A stretch of 64,000 nt of DNA from Methanobrevibacter ruminantium (lineage in GTDB: Archaea; Methanobacteriota; Methanobacteria; Methanobacteriales; Methanobacteriaceae), in contig SFKZ01000001.1 of NCBI GenBank assembly GCA_004553595.1, positions 62,001-126,000 on the forward strand, read 5' to 3'. Position numbers and translations under genes: made by a program. Shown piece by piece: positions 18,571-27,206 of the stretch. Every line of letters starts with the position of its first letter. The stretch's first letter is position 1. The notes below the pieces were generated by a model. That model had not been told where the DNA came from. It did not search any database and was given only the letters and a program-made list of their open reading frames with translations.

Positions 18571-19409
18571 ATGGTTAGTGAAACACAACTCGTATACATG
18601 GCTATATAAATAATATACATATTTTAGGAATTGCATTTTTCTTTGGAGTTTATTTAGTGAGTTCATATATACTCAAATATCTCAAGAGAAATAGGCATAA
18701 GAGATTATTGAACTCAACAGAATATTTGCCTAAAGAAGAGACTCAAACATTGAAACAAGTCTTTTATCTCATCATCATAACACTTTGTTTTGTAGATATC
18801 CTTTATTCCTTAGTGTTTTGGTCATCAGATGACTTTTACAGGCATTTTATTTTCTATGATGTCCTTGTATCATTGATAGGCTGTTTGGCAATTAAAAAAG
18901 ATACCCTAACAGAAAAAATAATCATGATATTCTTAATCCTCCTATCTTCATTGCTACACTCTACCCTTGATGACCCTGCAATATTATTAGTGATATTATT
19001 AGCTGTCCACTTTATAGGATTGGCTTATGTAATTAAAGTCTATTATGGCAAATTCATTCATTTCACTGAATCAAATGGATTGGGAATAAGTATCTTATTG
19101 TTATTTGGACTTGTATTTGTAAGTTTTATTTTTACCTCCTTTGCAGAAGGAAAAAATTTATTAGACTCATTGGTAATGGTTTCAAATGCATTCACAAGTA
19201 ATGGTTATGCGGTATTAGGAGACACCCCTATAGGTAAATTGAATAGCCTATTCCTTGTTTGGGGAGGATATATCCTATCAGGAGTAGGTACTGCAACATT
19301 AACTACTGCACTTCTCTCAAGACACTTCAATAAGAGATTTGAAGAATTGGAAAAGCTAATCAAAAACAATAACGATGAAAATGCTGATGATTTAAAAAAA
19401 GATGATTAA
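18571..19409 (+). pseudogene. Channel-like membrane protein with 5' frameshift
   Basis: An ATG at 18571 after a GGGG site gives MVSETQLVYM, then runs into TAA at 18607. One base lost at the GG of 18600-18601 (GGG to GG) restores GYINNIHILGIAFFFGVYLV, an obvious first membrane helix, continuing into the long frame from 18657. The full protein (about 279 residues) has six or so membrane segments. Near the C terminus SNAFTSNGYAVLG followed by a glycine-rich helix resembles a two-TM potassium-channel pore, with GY kept but the rest of the filter changed. If the GTG at 18657 is used instead, the product lacks the first helix. Function is inferred from pore shape and its place after trkH. Confidence 0.6.
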
Positions 19410-19470
19410 TAAAAAATAAGAATAATAAAAAATAAGATTAATAAAAAATAAGAATAATAAGAAATAAGAT
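19407..19470. repeat. 16-bp tandem repeat, four copies
   Basis: Four head-to-tail copies of TAATAAAAAATAAGAW start at 19407, 19423, 19439 and 19455; the first copy supplies the stop codon of the channel gene and the fourth has one substitution. The array lies between two convergent genes. It may be simple slippage DNA; no function is evident. Confidence 0.8.
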
Positions 19471-19535
19471 TAAAAAATAGAAAATAAAATTCCATCCATT
19501 TAATTAAAAGTTCGATTAATTAAACAATGAAATAA

Positions 19536-22016
19536 CTAAGCAACTTGTTTTTTAATTGGTGGCACATAACGTTTAAGCAATAGTGACAAACTAATTACTG
19601 TAACTGAACTTAATGCCATAGCTAGGCCTGCCCATTCTGGACGAAAAACTATGCCCCAAATAGGATAAAGTATACCTGCAGCTATAGGAACAAGTATCAT
19701 ATTATATGCAAATGCCCAGAATAGGTTTTCCTTGATTCTTTTCATGACCTTTTTAGAGAACTGTATTGAAGCAACCACATTTTCAAGATCCCCTTCCATA
19801 ATGACAATGTCACCGCTTTCCATAGCAATGTCTGTACCATTGCCCATAGCTACACCAACATCCGCTTGAGATAATGCAGGAGCATCATTGATTCCATCTC
19901 CAACAAACAAGACTCTTTTTCCTTCCTTTTGAAGTTGGCGAACCTTATCAAGCTTATCATTAGGGAGCACATTTGCCATTATATTGTCAATTCCAACTGC
20001 ATTCGCCACAGTGGAAGCGGTTTTTTCATTGTCTCCTGTAAGCATATATGTTTCAATGCCCATCTTATGCAAGTGATCAATGGCTGATTTGGAACTGCCT
20101 TTAATCTTATCCATTAAAGTGATTATTCCCTTGACTTCACCATCCACTGCCATTACAATGGTTGTTTTAGCATCTGAAACAAAATCATTGAACTTATTTA
20201 AGACCTCTTCACTAACTTCCACACCTTCTGATTCCATAAGCTTAAGGTTTCCTGCAAGTACTGAAGAATCGGCACCGTCAATTGATACATTTGCCTTTAA
20301 ACCTTTACCTGTGACATTTTCAAAGTCTTCCACATCCAATAATTTAAGGTCTTCTTTTCCTTCATTTGCCAATTTAATATTGTCTGCTTTGAATCTGTTT
20401 AATATGGATTTTGCAATTGGATGGCTTGAATTGTTTTCAACACTTGACAATATTTGAAGGAATTTGCCCTCATCTATGTCAAAGCTTTCAATGTCAGCAA
20501 CTTCAGGTTTTCCCTCAGTGATTGTACCTGTCTTATCAAATACACATACATCAACATCCTTAGAGCTTTCCAAGGTTTCCCCGTTTTTAATGAGTATTCC
20601 ATATTCAGCTGCCCTTCCAACACCTACAGTAACTGCAGTTGGAGTAGCAAGACCTAGTGAACATGGACATGCAACAACAAGCACGGATATGAGACATGTG
20701 AGCGCAAACAGCAAGCCAGAACATGCAACAAAGTACCATAATAGGAATACAATGATAGCTATTGTTAAGATAACTGGTATGAACCAAGTCACTATCTTAT
20801 TTGCAAGCCTTTGCACAGGAAGTTTAGACCCTTGTGCCTTTTCCACAAGTTGAGTGATTTGAGATAAAACTGTTTCTGAACCAATCTTTTGCGCTTCAAT
20901 CTTCAATACCCCATCCTGATTGATTGTTCCTGAAAAAACATCAATTCCTGCCTTTTTAAGCTTAGGAACAGGCTCACCTGTAATCATAGCCTCATCTACA
21001 TAGCTTTCACCATCAACTACAATGGAGTCTGCTGGAATCTTCTCACCAGGCTTAACAAGCAAGATGTCACCGATATTGATATCTTCAATACCTATCTCAT
21101 TTTCAACTGGATTTCCTTCTGCATCAACAGTTACTAAAGTAGCTGTTTTTGGTTGTAAACCAATAAGCTCTTTGATTGAAGAGGATGTTTTTCTTTTAGC
21201 CCTTGCTTCAAGATAACGACCTATTGTCAAGAAAGAAGGTAACATCACTGCAGATTCATAAAACATGAAACTTGAATTGAGAACAATGCCAAAAGTACCC
21301 AATACACTTGATACAAATGCTACGAGAATACCCATTGAATACATTACATCCATATCCAAGTTTTTATGCTTAAGGGAATTCCATCCTGCCTTTAAAATTG
21401 GATAGCTTACATAACAAAATGGGAAAATAGATATAATCAATGAAAGTTGACCCATAGTGAGTGGAGGAATCATTATATGGAAGTGCATTATAGCCATTAA
21501 AATTGCTGCAAATACAAGACCTACAATGATTCTATATAATTTGCCTCTTAGATCCTTTTGATATCTTTCCTCTTCATCCATCACATCAAGTTCACCATCA
21601 AGGCCGAGATATTCAAATCCCAACATTTCAATGGTCTTTTGAATCTCCTTGAGATTAAGCATATCCCTATAATACTTTATGGTGACTTTTTGATTGGACA
21701 AATTAGCATTTGCCTCTACAACACCATCAACACGTGGAAGGAATCTTTCAACATTGTTTACACAGGATGCACAATGCATGCCATCAATTTGAATTACAAC
21801 TTCATCTTTTGGAACTGTAAATCCAACTGATTCAACGGTCTTATCGATTATATCAGGAGAAATCTTATCATTCAAGACAATATGTGCCTTGTTTGTATTC
21901 AAATCCACATTGATGGAATCCACTTCCTCAAGCTTGCCAAGTGATTTTTCTACAAGCAATGAGCAGGATGAGCAGTGCATGCCATCCACTGGAATATCCA
22001 ATTCTTTTTGAGCCAT
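19536..22016 (-). CDS. copA: Copper-translocating P-type ATPase with two HMA domains
   Basis: Two N-terminal heavy-metal domains carry GMHCSSC (Cys15, Cys18) and GMHCASC (Cys82, Cys85). The membrane metal-binding motif CPC is at 450-452, typical for Cu+ pumps. The phosphorylation site DKTGT is at 494-498, an SSHP motif follows, then MLTGDNEKTA and GDGINDAPAL. The 826-residue protein expels Cu+ (or Ag+) using ATP. The small chaperone gene at 22145 lies just upstream on the same strand, separated by 128 bases, and probably delivers copper to it. The substrate is inferred from CPC and the GMxCxxC domains. Confidence 0.92.
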   Translation of the reverse strand: MAQKELDIPVDGMHCSSCSLLVEKSLGKLEEVDSINVDLNTNKAHIVLNDKISPDIIDKTVESVGFTVPKDEVVIQIDGMHCASCVNNVERFLPRVDGVVEANANLSNQKVTIKYYRDMLNLKEIQKTIEMLGFEYLGLDGELDVMDEEERYQKDLRGKLYRIIVGLVFAAILMAIMHFHIMIPPLTMGQLSLIISIFPFCYVSYPILKAGWNSLKHKNLDMDVMYSMGILVAFVSSVLGTFGIVLNSSFMFYESAVMLPSFLTIGRYLEARAKRKTSSSIKELIGLQPKTATLVTVDAEGNPVENEIGIEDINIGDILLVKPGEKIPADSIVVDGESYVDEAMITGEPVPKLKKAGIDVFSGTINQDGVLKIEAQKIGSETVLSQITQLVEKAQGSKLPVQRLANKIVTWFIPVILTIAIIVFLLWYFVACSGLLFALTCLISVLVVACPCSLGLATPTAVTVGVGRAAEYGILIKNGETLESSKDVDVCVFDKTGTITEGKPEVADIESFDIDEGKFLQILSSVENNSSHPIAKSILNRFKADNIKLANEGKEDLKLLDVEDFENVTGKGLKANVSIDGADSSVLAGNLKLMESEGVEVSEEVLNKFNDFVSDAKTTIVMAVDGEVKGIITLMDKIKGSSKSAIDHLHKMGIETYMLTGDNEKTASTVANAVGIDNIMANVLPNDKLDKVRQLQKEGKRVLFVGDGINDAPALSQADVGVAMGNGTDIAMESGDIVIMEGDLENVVASIQFSKKVMKRIKENLFWAFAYNMILVPIAAGILYPIWGIVFRPEWAGLAMALSSVTVISLSLLLKRYVPPIKKQVA

Positions 22017-22144
22017 ATTACTCCTCCCAATTAATCATCTGAAAAAATTAGTTTTTGAAATAAATAAAATTATAAATAAATTATCGGAATATGAACAGAA
22101 AAATTAATGAAAATAAAAAAAAATAGTTTAAAAAACCATTTTAA

Positions 22145-22357
22145 TTATTCTACATCAAATCCTGCTTCCTTAACAGCACCTGCTAAGTCCACATCGGATA
22201 CTTTTTCATTGTCATATTCGACTTCTACTTTATTAGCATCTAAATCTACAACAGCAGATTCTACACCATCCAAATCCATCATGCAAAGTTCAACTGCTTT
22301 TGCACATGAAGGACAGTGCATTCCGACGACTTTTACTTCTTTTTTATCGATTGCCAT
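22145..22357 (-). CDS. Heavy-metal-associated domain protein, CopZ-like chaperone
   Basis: A single 70-residue ferredoxin-fold HMA domain with GMHCPSC near the N terminus (Cys15, Cys18). Proteins like this carry Cu+ to CopA. An AGGTG ribosome site precedes the start. Upstream lies a conserved palindrome-TATA module (22425-22452) also found before a methyltransferase gene at 32225-32252, so expression is probably metal-regulated. It is likely cotranscribed with copA. Confidence 0.85.
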   Translation of the reverse strand: MAIDKKEVKVVGMHCPSCAKAVELCMMDLDGVESAVVDLDANKVEVEYDNEKVSDVDLAGAVKEAGFDVE

Positions 22358-22424
22358 ATTTTCACCTTTAAATTCTTAATATATAATCTATTATTGTTTT
22401 ATATAATTATATATATCGAAACAT

Positions 22425-22452
22425 AATATAAAGTTTTGGTATGCCTAAATAT
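22425..22452 (-). promoter_or_regulatory. Palindromic operator plus TATA box before copZ-like gene (copy 1)
   Basis: Read on the minus strand, TTTAGGCATACCAAAA (22434-22449) is an imperfect palindrome centred on GGCATACC, followed at once by CTTTATATT, a TATA box. All but one of 28 bases match the module at 32225-32252. The shape resembles DtxR-type metal regulator sites, which is an inference. Confidence 0.6.
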
Positions 22453-22574
22453 CTTATAAATAGTATTTTAAACAATATTCAAGAATTTATAAATAAATTG
22501 AAAACAATTCATAAAAATAGAAAAATACCATCATATTAAAAAAATAGTATGGCATTAAATATAAATAATTTATC

Positions 22575-22828
22575 ATGCCTAACGCAGATCTTATTCAAGA
22601 ACTTATGAAGCAAGCTAACTTGACAGAAGACCAAGGAAATATCGTTAGCGATATTTTTGCACAAAAAACTTCACCGCAGGTGGTGGAGCGGAAGACGTGA
22701 TAGTTAACTTGATTGCTGAGAAACTAGGAGTAGATAAAGCAAGAGCTAAAGACATTTACGCTATCGGTGTGACTGTTCTTACTACTACTGGTATCTTGGA
22801 CAAAATTAAAGGAATTTTTAAGAGATAA
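22575..22828 (+). pseudogene. Small helical protein gene broken by a one-base loss in an A6 run
   Basis: From ATG 22575 the frame reads MPNADLIQELMKQANLTEDQ and stops early in a scrambled tail. Adding one A to the run at 22663-22668 restores NFTAGGGAEDVIVNLIAEKL and continues to IKGIFKR with a stop at 22826-22828, giving a coherent acidic-to-basic helical protein of about 84 residues. I do not recognise the family. A strong terminator hairpin overlaps the stop codon, which supports this being a genuine transcription unit. Too short and broken to be found as one open frame. Confidence 0.6.
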
Positions 22829-22853
22829 TAATTTTATTATCTCTTATTTTTTT
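22820..22853 (+). terminator. Hairpin with T-tract after the small gene
   Basis: AAGAGATAAT (22820-22829) pairs perfectly with ATTATCTCTT (22836-22845) across a 6-base loop and is followed by ATTTTTTT. The stop codon of the small gene lies inside the stem. Confidence 0.7.
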
Positions 22854-22917
22854 AAAAAAATAAGTTATTTTTCTGATTTTAACTTCATCCATATTTAAAA
22901 AACTATTTTTAAGCTGC

Positions 22918-24156
22918 TTAAAAAATAGGATTATGCTTTAGGATTTCTCCATCTTGAATTACAGTCAAAATATTATCATTATTTTCTAAAGACTCAATTT
23001 TATCAATTGGATTCTCTTTTACAATAATCATATCCGCTATTTTACCTACTTCAATGGAACCTAAGTCATTTTCCTGATTGAAGAATCTTGCACCTTCAAT
23101 TGTTCCTGCTTGAATAGCTTCAAGTGGACTTAATCCTACATCAACAAGGTATTTCAACTCACCGAGGTTTCTTCCATGGTCTATTACACCACAGTCAGAA
23201 CCCATTAGGAAACTCACTCCCTCTTCATAAGCGGTAGCTATGTTTTCCTTTTGTATTTTAACAACTTCTTTAAGTTTTTTTACCTTGTCATCTGCAAAAT
23301 TATCCCAAACTGGGAAACCTTCTTTAATTAATGTGTGGTGTACAACCAATGTTGGAGTTAGATACATTCTCTTTTTGGCAAGTAGCTGTGAAATCTTCTT
23401 ATCAATGAAAGTACCATGTTCAATGGATTTTACACCCGCTTTCGCACATCTTTCAATTCCTTCCAAACTATGACAATGGGCAACTACTTTCAAATTATGA
23501 TTTTCAGCCTCATCAACAATTGTTTTAAGCTCTTTCTTATTGAATTGTGCAATGTCTGGGGAAGTGTATGGAGATAGAATGCCCCCACTTGCCATGATCT
23601 TGATGAAATCAGCACGTGCCCTAATGACTTCACGGGTTTTCCTTAAAACTCCTTCAATTCCATCACAGGTTCCTACTGGAAAACCAGGATATGCAATTTC
23701 CATATCAAATCCTGAATTTAGATAATGGTCAAAATGCCCTCCTGTAATGGCTAAAGGCTTTATTGAAATATTCAATCTTGGAGCTGGGAAAATCTTCTTT
23801 TCCTGTGCCATTTTTACTCCAATGTCTGCCAGCCCTGTATCACGAACTGTAGTGACACCTGCGTCAATGGTTGCATTCATATTTGAAATAGCATTATAAA
23901 AGTAATAGGATAAAGGATCTTTCATCATATCCTCTTTATGAAATCCATTTGCCATGACATGGGCATGTGAATCTATAAAACCTGGCAAAAGATAGTTATC
24001 TTCACCATCTATTACAATATGGTCTTTGTAAAGGGAAGATTCCTCTGTATGCAATGACTTGATTCTGCCATTTTCAATTAATACATGACGCTCTTCAAGA
24101 GGTTCCTCACTAAAAGGATTGATGATGTTTACATTTTTAATATAAATAGAAGACAT
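22918..24156 (-). CDS. Amidohydrolase family protein (imidazolonepropionase-like)
   Basis: Metal-dependent hydrolase of 412 residues: N-terminal beta-sandwich, then GFIDSHAHVM (metal histidines), a lysine-region ADFIKIMASGG, the AHCHSLEGIERC and IEHGTFID histidines, and GSDCGVIDHG with the metal-binding aspartate. The closing EVGKIADMIIVKENP segment rebuilds the sandwich. The ATG at 24156 (MSSIYIKN) is chosen because the family starts at that strand; an upstream in-frame start would add an unlikely hydrophobic leader. Substrates of this group include cyclic amides and peptides (Xaa-Pro dipeptidase-like), not decidable here. Confidence 0.82.
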   Translation of the reverse strand: MSSIYIKNVNIINPFSEEPLEERHVLIENGRIKSLHTEESSLYKDHIVIDGEDNYLLPGFIDSHAHVMANGFHKEDMMKDPLSYYFYNAISNMNATIDAGVTTVRDTGLADIGVKMAQEKKIFPAPRLNISIKPLAITGGHFDHYLNSGFDMEIAYPGFPVGTCDGIEGVLRKTREVIRARADFIKIMASGGILSPYTSPDIAQFNKKELKTIVDEAENHNLKVVAHCHSLEGIERCAKAGVKSIEHGTFIDKKISQLLAKKRMYLTPTLVVHHTLIKEGFPVWDNFADDKVKKLKEVVKIQKENIATAYEEGVSFLMGSDCGVIDHGRNLGELKYLVDVGLSPLEAIQAGTIEGARFFNQENDLGSIEVGKIADMIIVKENPIDKIESLENNDNILTVIQDGEILKHNPIF

Positions 24157-24256
24157 TTTTTCATCTCTAATAAATAAATATAAAATAATCAAATAAAAAT
24201 AATCCAACTAATTATCCGTGCAAAATAAATTAAATAAATTAAATAAATTAAACTAA

Positions 24257-24646
24257 TTATAATAAAGTTATTTTACCGTTATCACTGTCTACTTCAACCA
24301 TTTGTCCATTTACCAATTCTTCAACGCTTGATGGAGAATCCACCATTGGAATATCAGACATGATTGCACCAGTTGCTATAATAGGTTCTGCTTTTAGGCA
24401 AATAATTGCTTTAGGAGCGGTATTGTTTTTCATCATTTGGAATATTACATAAGACCCGACAGTAGAGCCTTTCCCTCCTGGAATGAAAAGCACCTTATCC
24501 TTAATGGATTCCCCTTTGAGTTCATGATTTGGGTCAATGACTACACCAGTTTCAGGGTCTACTCCACCTAAAAAACTGATAGCCTCACCAGATACAATTA
24601 ATTCCCCTTCTGCTTTTCCTTTAGAAATATTTCTGCATTCAATCAT
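24257..24646 (-). CDS. Phosphomevalonate dehydratase small subunit (aconitase X swivel domain, DUF126)
   Basis: The 129-residue protein has the DUF126 swivel-domain signature: ISKGKAEGELIVS, then GGVDPETGVVIDPNHEL and the FIPGGKGSTVGSYVIF loop. In archaea this is the small subunit of phosphomevalonate dehydratase, which makes trans-anhydromevalonate 5-phosphate in the modified mevalonate route to isoprenoid lipids. The large aconitase-X subunit is not in the window, so the two subunits are unlinked here or the partner lies elsewhere. Confidence 0.85.
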   Translation of the reverse strand: MIECRNISKGKAEGELIVSGEAISFLGGVDPETGVVIDPNHELKGESIKDKVLFIPGGKGSTVGSYVIFQMMKNNTAPKAIICLKAEPIIATGAIMSDIPMVDSPSSVEELVNGQMVEVDSDNGKITLL

Positions 24647-24839
24647 AAAATCACATATGAAAATAAATTTATATAAAAAATTGATAACTCCTTAAAAATT
24701 ATCTTTAATCATAATTAATTTATTAATTCTATTATAAAAATTTTAAAAATTTTATTTAAAAAATTTAAAAAAATTTATAAATTATTAAAATATATTTAAA
24801 AATAATAGTCATAAAAATATGACTAAATTAGGTGATATC

Positions 24840-25640
24840 ATGAATCGTTTAGAAAATAAAGTAGCAATTGTAACAGGTTCAACAAGTGGGATAGGCATCG
24901 GTATTGCAAAACTCTATGCTGCAGAAGGTGCAACAGTTGTAATCTGTGGAAGAAGAGAAGAAAGAGGTCAAGAAATCGTTGATGAAATCAAAGAAGTAGG
25001 GGGAGAAGCATTCTTCCACTTTATGGACCTTGACGATATTTCTTCAATTGAAACATTGTTCAAAGATGTTAATGAAAAATGTGGAAAAATCGACATTCTC
25101 GTAAACAATGCAGCTAATGTAAGCCTCCAAGACGGTTCTGTAACTGAACTAACTCTTGAAATGTGGGATGCTATGTTTACCAGTGACCTTAGAGGAACAT
25201 TCTTTGCAATAAAAACCGTTATTCCATACATGCAGGAAAATGGAGGAGGTTCAATTGTCAATATTGGTTCTATGGCATCTACCGGAGGGGACCTCGGTGC
25301 AACAGCATATGCATGTGCAAAAGCAGGTATTGATATGTTAACCTCTTGCGTAGCTCTCCAATATGGTAAAGATGACATTCGTTGCAACTGTGTTCGTCCA
25401 GGCCTTATCATAACCCCACAAAATGAAGCTCTTGTTGCACAGGAATTAAAAGACATCTTCCTTAGCAATATTGAAGTAAATAGATATGGTTGCCCAGAAG
25501 ATATCGGACATGCTTGTGTTTTCTTTGGATCAGATGAAAGCGCATATGTCACTGGACAAATCATCAATGTTGATGGTGGTATGAACTCACACGTACCTAC
25601 TGTTGCTCAATTCCGTGAACTAAGTTCTAGAACCTGGTAA
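24840..25640 (+). CDS. SDR family NAD(P)-dependent oxidoreductase
   Basis: Classical short-chain dehydrogenase of 266 residues: TGSTSGIG cofactor loop near residue 13, VNNAAN, the catalytic serine in IVNIGSMAS, and YACAK (catalytic Tyr and Lys). The end reads YVTGQIINVDGGM as usual. The ATG at 24840 follows a GGTGAT site; the earlier ATG at 24819 lacks one. Arg in GRREER suggests NADP use. The substrate is unknown; hydroxysteroid and 3-oxoacyl reductases look alike. A damaged MarR gene lies 71 bases downstream and may once have regulated it. Confidence 0.88.
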   Translation: MNRLENKVAIVTGSTSGIGIGIAKLYAAEGATVVICGRREERGQEIVDEIKEVGGEAFFHFMDLDDISSIETLFKDVNEKCGKIDILVNNAANVSLQDGSVTELTLEMWDAMFTSDLRGTFFAIKTVIPYMQENGGGSIVNIGSMASTGGDLGATAYACAKAGIDMLTSCVALQYGKDDIRCNCVRPGLIITPQNEALVAQELKDIFLSNIEVNRYGCPEDIGHACVFFGSDESAYVTGQIINVDGGMNSHVPTVAQFRELSSRTW

Positions 25641-25711
25641 AAAATAAAAAGAAATTTTTATCAAAAATTTTAATAAGATTAACAACCAATATTTTTATAG
25701 GTGAAATTTCT

Positions 25712-26137
25712 ATGACTGATGCAGATTTGGCTTTTAAAACTGGAAGCATATTTAATAAAAAGATTACTGCTGCCTTTTGGTCCTCATTCAAAGGAAAATA
25801 TGGCAGGGCTCAAGTTGAAGTGTTAGTATTTCTTTCAGAAGTTGAATCTGCTTAGGCATCAGAAATTGCAAGGGAATTGAATATATCTAAACAGCATGTT
25901 TCACTGATTTTAAAAGAATTCATTTCAGATGGATATGTGGAAACTGTCAGCAATCCAAATGATAAAAGAGCAAACCTTGTATCTATTAGCAAATTAGGAC
26001 AAGAATTCCTAAATGAACATGTTGAAATAAGTAATCAGGTTTTTAATGATATTGTATCAAAACTGAATGAAGAAGATAAAAAGAAATTTCTTGATGCAAT
26101 GGACACAATATTTACTATACTCAATAATGTAGAATAA
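25712..26137 (+). pseudogene. MarR family regulator with an in-frame TAG
   Basis: ATG 25712 with a GGTG site starts a normal MarR sequence (ITAAFWSSFKGKYGRAQVEVL). A TAG at 25853-25855 (codon 48) interrupts it just before the winged helix. The same frame then continues ASEIARELNISKQHVSLILKEF to 26137 with wing NPNDKRANLVSISKLG. A CAG to TAG change would explain it. Restart at the ATG at 25892 or beyond would lose part of the domain. Methanobacteriales are not known to use pyrrolysine, so readthrough is unlikely. Neighbours are an SDR gene upstream and pyridoxamine kinase downstream. Confidence 0.75.
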
Positions 26138-26337
26138 ACAATATCGAAAAAAACCTATTTACAACTTCTTTTATTATAATTAACCCCTTTAACAATAGTT
26201 TTAGATATCATAAGTGATATAACATTTGATATAAATTTTATTTCAAGATTTAATTAAGTTAATTACGAAAATTATTATATGCTAAAAATAAAATACTAAT
26301 TAACTGTAATTATTAAAATGAGATTAGGTTTGAGAAA

Positions 26338-27180
26338 ATGAGTAAAACAACAAAAATTTTAACTATTCAAGATATTTCATGCTATGGGCAGTGCTCAATA
26401 ACTGTTGCACTTCCTGTAATTTCTGCTTTTGGAATAGAAACTGCAGTTCTTCCTTCTGCGGTTCTATCTACACATACTTCAGGTTTCACAGACTTTACTG
26501 TGAGAGACTTAACTGAAGACCTTCCTGAAATTAGAAAACATTGGGAAAAGGAAGGAATATCCTTTGATGCCATTTATACTGGTTTTATTGCATCAAAAGA
26601 ACAATTGGATTACATTAAAGACATTATAGACTCAAGATTAAATGACAATGGACTGGTCTTCGTTGACCCTGCTATGGCAGACCATGGAGAGTTCTACAAT
26701 GGGTTTGACCAGGAATTCGCAGATGCAATGGGAGAACTTTGTAAGTTAGGAGATTACATTCTTCCTAATACAACTGAAGCTTGCTATATACTTCACAAAC
26801 CGTGGAAGGAAACATTTTCAAAAGAGGAAATGCTTGAAATGGCTAAAGAGCTTTCACAATTCACTAAAAGATATGTTATCCTAAAAGGTTATGAAAGCGA
26901 TGAGAAAATGAAAATGATTGTTTTAGATAAGCAAGAGGAAACCATTGAAATCGTATACAATGATAAAATAGACTATGTTAGTCATGGTACTGGCGATGTC
27001 TTTGCTTCATCATTTGTAGGATCTGTAATGTTAGGAAAATCCCCTTCATCTGCAGCAAAAGTGGCTGGAGAATTTACTAAAAAGGCAATTGAAAAAACAA
27101 TTGGGGATAAGACTCATACATATGGAGTTAAATTTGAACAAGCAATTCCAGAACTGTATAATCTATTAAAAACCCTTTAA
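26338..27180 (+). CDS. Pyridoxamine/pyridoxal kinase-like protein
   Basis: Ribokinase-fold kinase of 280 residues: N-terminal ILTIQDISCYGQCSITVALP (the glycine-serine rich start typical of pyridoxamine kinase), DPAMADHG, PNTTEACY, and the anion-hole/catalytic motif SHGTGDVFASSF. It phosphorylates a vitamin B6 vitamer or, less likely, hydroxymethylpyrimidine, using ATP. The CytX-like permease gene starts 26 bases downstream, so the two probably form a vitamin-salvage operon. Confidence 0.85.
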   Translation: MSKTTKILTIQDISCYGQCSITVALPVISAFGIETAVLPSAVLSTHTSGFTDFTVRDLTEDLPEIRKHWEKEGISFDAIYTGFIASKEQLDYIKDIIDSRLNDNGLVFVDPAMADHGEFYNGFDQEFADAMGELCKLGDYILPNTTEACYILHKPWKETFSKEEMLEMAKELSQFTKRYVILKGYESDEKMKMIVLDKQEETIEIVYNDKIDYVSHGTGDVFASSFVGSVMLGKSPSSAAKVAGEFTKKAIEKTIGDKTHTYGVKFEQAIPELYNLLKTL

Positions 27181-27206
27181 ATTAACTAATTTTAAAGGGG
27201 AATACT

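Noticed and set aside
19407..19470. 16-bp A-rich repeats as a terminator or attachment site
   Set aside because: There is no inverted symmetry for a hairpin and no integrase, tRNA target or element boundary nearby.
20080..20853. Plus-strand open frames opposite copA
   Set aside because: They are mirror frames of a conserved P-type ATPase with Ser/Thr-rich nonsense composition.
24968..25567. Long minus-strand open frame (199 codons) opposite the SDR gene
   Set aside because: Composition is that of an antisense shadow; it lacks a ribosome site and any family resemblance, while the plus strand is a complete SDR.
25853..25855. In-frame TAG as a pyrrolysine codon
   Set aside because: Pyrrolysine use is known from Methanosarcinales, Methanomassiliicoccales and a few others, not from Methanobacteriales, and MarR proteins have no known need for it.
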